Shown: in pieces, positions 12,668 through 14,108 of the stretch
How positions within the stretch are numbered: the stretch's first letter is position 1
How the letters are laid out: each line of letters begins with the position of its first letter
From: Candidatus Pacearchaeota archaeon
Lineage (GTDB): Archaea; Nanobdellota; Nanobdellia; Pacearchaeales; GW2011-AR1
Direction of reading: 5' to 3'
NCBI GenBank assembly: GCA_002689985.1
Contig: NZDC01000024.1
Location: forward strand, 1 to 14,108
DNA length: 14,108 bases
Program-made: the position numbers and the translations under genes
The notes under the pieces: generated by a model
Told to the model about the DNA's origin: nothing
The model's database searches: none
The model's input: only the letters and a program-made list of their open reading frames with translations

Positions 12668-14108
12668 ATGGATTTAAGAAATATATTTAATTATATTCCT
12701 GAAGTTAGAAAACCAGAAGAAAAAAAACTTAGTTTTAATATAAAACTAAGATGGACTTTAATTGTCTTAACTTTATTTTTTGTTCTTGCTAATATTCCTC
12801 TTTTTGGACTTTCAAATAATGCCCTTGAAAGATTTGAATACCTAGCTATTATTTTAGGAACAGATTTTGGAAGTATTATTTCATTAGGTATCGGGCCAAT
12901 TGTAATGGCATCTATTATCTTACAATTACTAACTGGTTCAGGTATATTAAATATTGATACAACAACTGTAGAAGGAAAGAAATTTTTTCAAGGAGTTCAG
13001 AAACTTTTAGTTTTCTTTTTTATAATTTTTGAAGCAGTTATTTATGTTATGATGCAAGGACTTCAGGCCGCCCCGGGACTTTCCCATATAGTAATTTTAC
13101 AATTAATCTTAGGAGGATTAGGTATTTTTTATATGGATGAAGTTACAACTAAATGGGGATTTGGATCTGGAGTTAGTTTATTTATAGGCGCAGGAGTATC
13201 TTGGAGATTAATTACTAGTGCTTTTCAATTCATAAATCAACAAGGAAGAAACTGTTTATTTAGCCTTGGAGGAGATGGTACTGTTGCTTGTTCTGGAAAA
13301 GTTCTTATTTTAATACAATCATTAACTCAAGGACATAGAATAGAATTTCTATCTGCAGCTGCTGCAATTATTGCAACAATAATAATATTTTTAATAGTTG
13401 TCTGGGTACAATCTTTGAAAGTTGAAATTCCTTTATCTTTTGGAAGGATTAGAGGTTATGGTGTAAAATGGCCTTTATCATTTTTTTATGCATCTGTAAT
13501 TCCTGTTATTTTAACAGCTGCTTTAATGGCAAATGTTCAGCTTTTTGGAGGGATTATTGAAAATGCTGCATCTCCTTGTTTAACAGAAGGAGGAGATTGT
13601 ACGCGCTTAGCAAAATCTTCTTTATTTTTAAGCGACTATTTTGGACATTTTGTTCAAGGACAACCTATTTCTGGATTAGCTTTTTGGATGGGTTCCACTA
13701 ATATTTTAGAATTATTTATTAGAGGAGGGTTTTTATGGAAATTTTTATTTCAAGGAATAACACATATTCTATTCTTTGTATTTTTTTCAGTATTATTCTC
13801 AGTATTTTGGGTAAAAACATCTGGAATGGATGCAAAATCACAAGCAAATAAAATTGCATCATCTGGCTTGCAAGTAGCAGGATTTAGACAAGATATAAGA
13901 ATTTTGGAAAGTATTTTAGATAGGTATATTATGCCCTTAACTGTTATGGGTGGAGCAGCAATAGGATTACTTGCAGCAACAACAGATTTACTTGGAGCAC
14001 TAGTTTCAGGAACAGCAATATTGCTGGTTATTATGATTATGTTTCAGTTTTATCAAAGTATTGCCCAACAACATCAAACAGATATGAATCCTGCAATGAG
14101 AAAATTCA
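12668..14108 (+). CDS. secY: Preprotein translocase subunit SecY (Sec61 alpha), 3' end cut by window
   Basis: SecY forms the protein-conducting channel of the cytoplasmic membrane and docks on the ribosome exit site. The frame stays open for 480 codons to the right edge, so only the last residues are missing. The N-terminus has PEVRKPEEKKLSF before TM1 (about 28-48). A plug-like segment follows (about 50-66), then GIGPIVMASIILQLLTG in TM2 (74-90), and KFFQGVQKLLVFFF opening TM3 (105-118). The cytosolic 6/7 loop (250-268) and 8/9 loop (382-420, TSGMDAKSQANKIASSGLQV), which contact the ribosome, are both present; ten TM segments can be laid out. The only four cysteines (196, 208, 304, 311) fall in predicted external loops. 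It follows uL15 by TAAAATG, its standard place. Confidence 0.96.
   Translation, partial: MDLRNIFNYIPEVRKPEEKKLSFNIKLRWTLIVLTLFFVLANIPLFGLSNNALERFEYLAIILGTDFGSIISLGIGPIVMASIILQLLTGSGILNIDTTTVEGKKFFQGVQKLLVFFFIIFEAVIYVMMQGLQAAPGLSHIVILQLILGGLGIFYMDEVTTKWGFGSGVSLFIGAGVSWRLITSAFQFINQQGRNCLFSLGGDGTVACSGKVLILIQSLTQGHRIEFLSAAAAIIATIIIFLIVVWVQSLKVEIPLSFGRIRGYGVKWPLSFFYASVIPVILTAALMANVQLFGGIIENAASPCLTEGGDCTRLAKSSLFLSDYFGHFVQGQPISGLAFWMGSTNILELFIRGGFLWKFLFQGITHILFFVFFSVLFSVFWVKTSGMDAKSQANKIASSGLQVAGFRQDIRILESILDRYIMPLTVMGGAAIGLLAATTDLLGALVSGTAILLVIMIMFQFYQSIAQQHQTDMNPAMRKF

Overview
The window is one strand-uniform, tightly packed archaeal ribosomal-protein operon, the fused S10/spc type cluster. It is very AT-rich with A-ending codons. 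The protein set is archaeal: eS4, eL32, eL19, aIF1/SUI1, a Zn-ribbon uS14, and archaeal-type uL2, uL3, uL4 and SecY. The low GC, lysine-rich proteins, shortened eukaryote-type ribosomal proteins and loss of an otherwise conserved operon member suggest a DPANN archaeon with a reduced genome. The Woesearchaeota/Pacearchaeota/Nanoarchaeota area is my best guess, and the exact lineage is inference.

Layout. Positions 1-99 hold the 3' end of an unrecognised upstream gene. The only real intergenic region follows (100-184), with a pyrimidine tract and two TATA-like boxes; the second is spaced for a leaderless uL3 mRNA. From 185 to the right edge 28 genes run on the + strand: uL3, ORF86, uL4, uL23, ORF115, uL2, uS19, uL22, uS3, uL29, aIF1, uS17, uL14, uL24, eS4, ORF119, uL5, uS14, uS8, uL6, eL32, eL19, uL18, uS5, ORF79, uL30, uL15 and SecY (cut by the edge). 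Of 27 junctions, 11 overlap (six as ATGA), 11 share the string TAAAATG, and the largest gap is 23 nt. There is no gene-free stretch above 300 nt.

The ribosomal proteins keep the canonical archaeal order and build both subunits. aIF1 acts in start-codon selection, and SecY is the membrane channel docked to the ribosome. Three things depart from the textbook operon. First, four small, unrecognised and roughly neutral proteins sit between ribosomal genes that are normally adjacent (uL3/uL4, uL23/uL2, eS4/uL5, uS5/uL30); they are the best candidates for something undescribed. Second, rnp1 (RNase P protein p29), normally between aIF1 and uS17, is absent. Third, aIF1 is clearly less AT-rich than its neighbours, next to that same gap. 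Smaller oddities are Lys/Glu-rich N-terminal extensions on uL22 and uS5, loss of the RGLHPSG-like segment in eL32, an altered uL2 loop, and a SecY whose only four cysteines form two pairs in predicted external loops.
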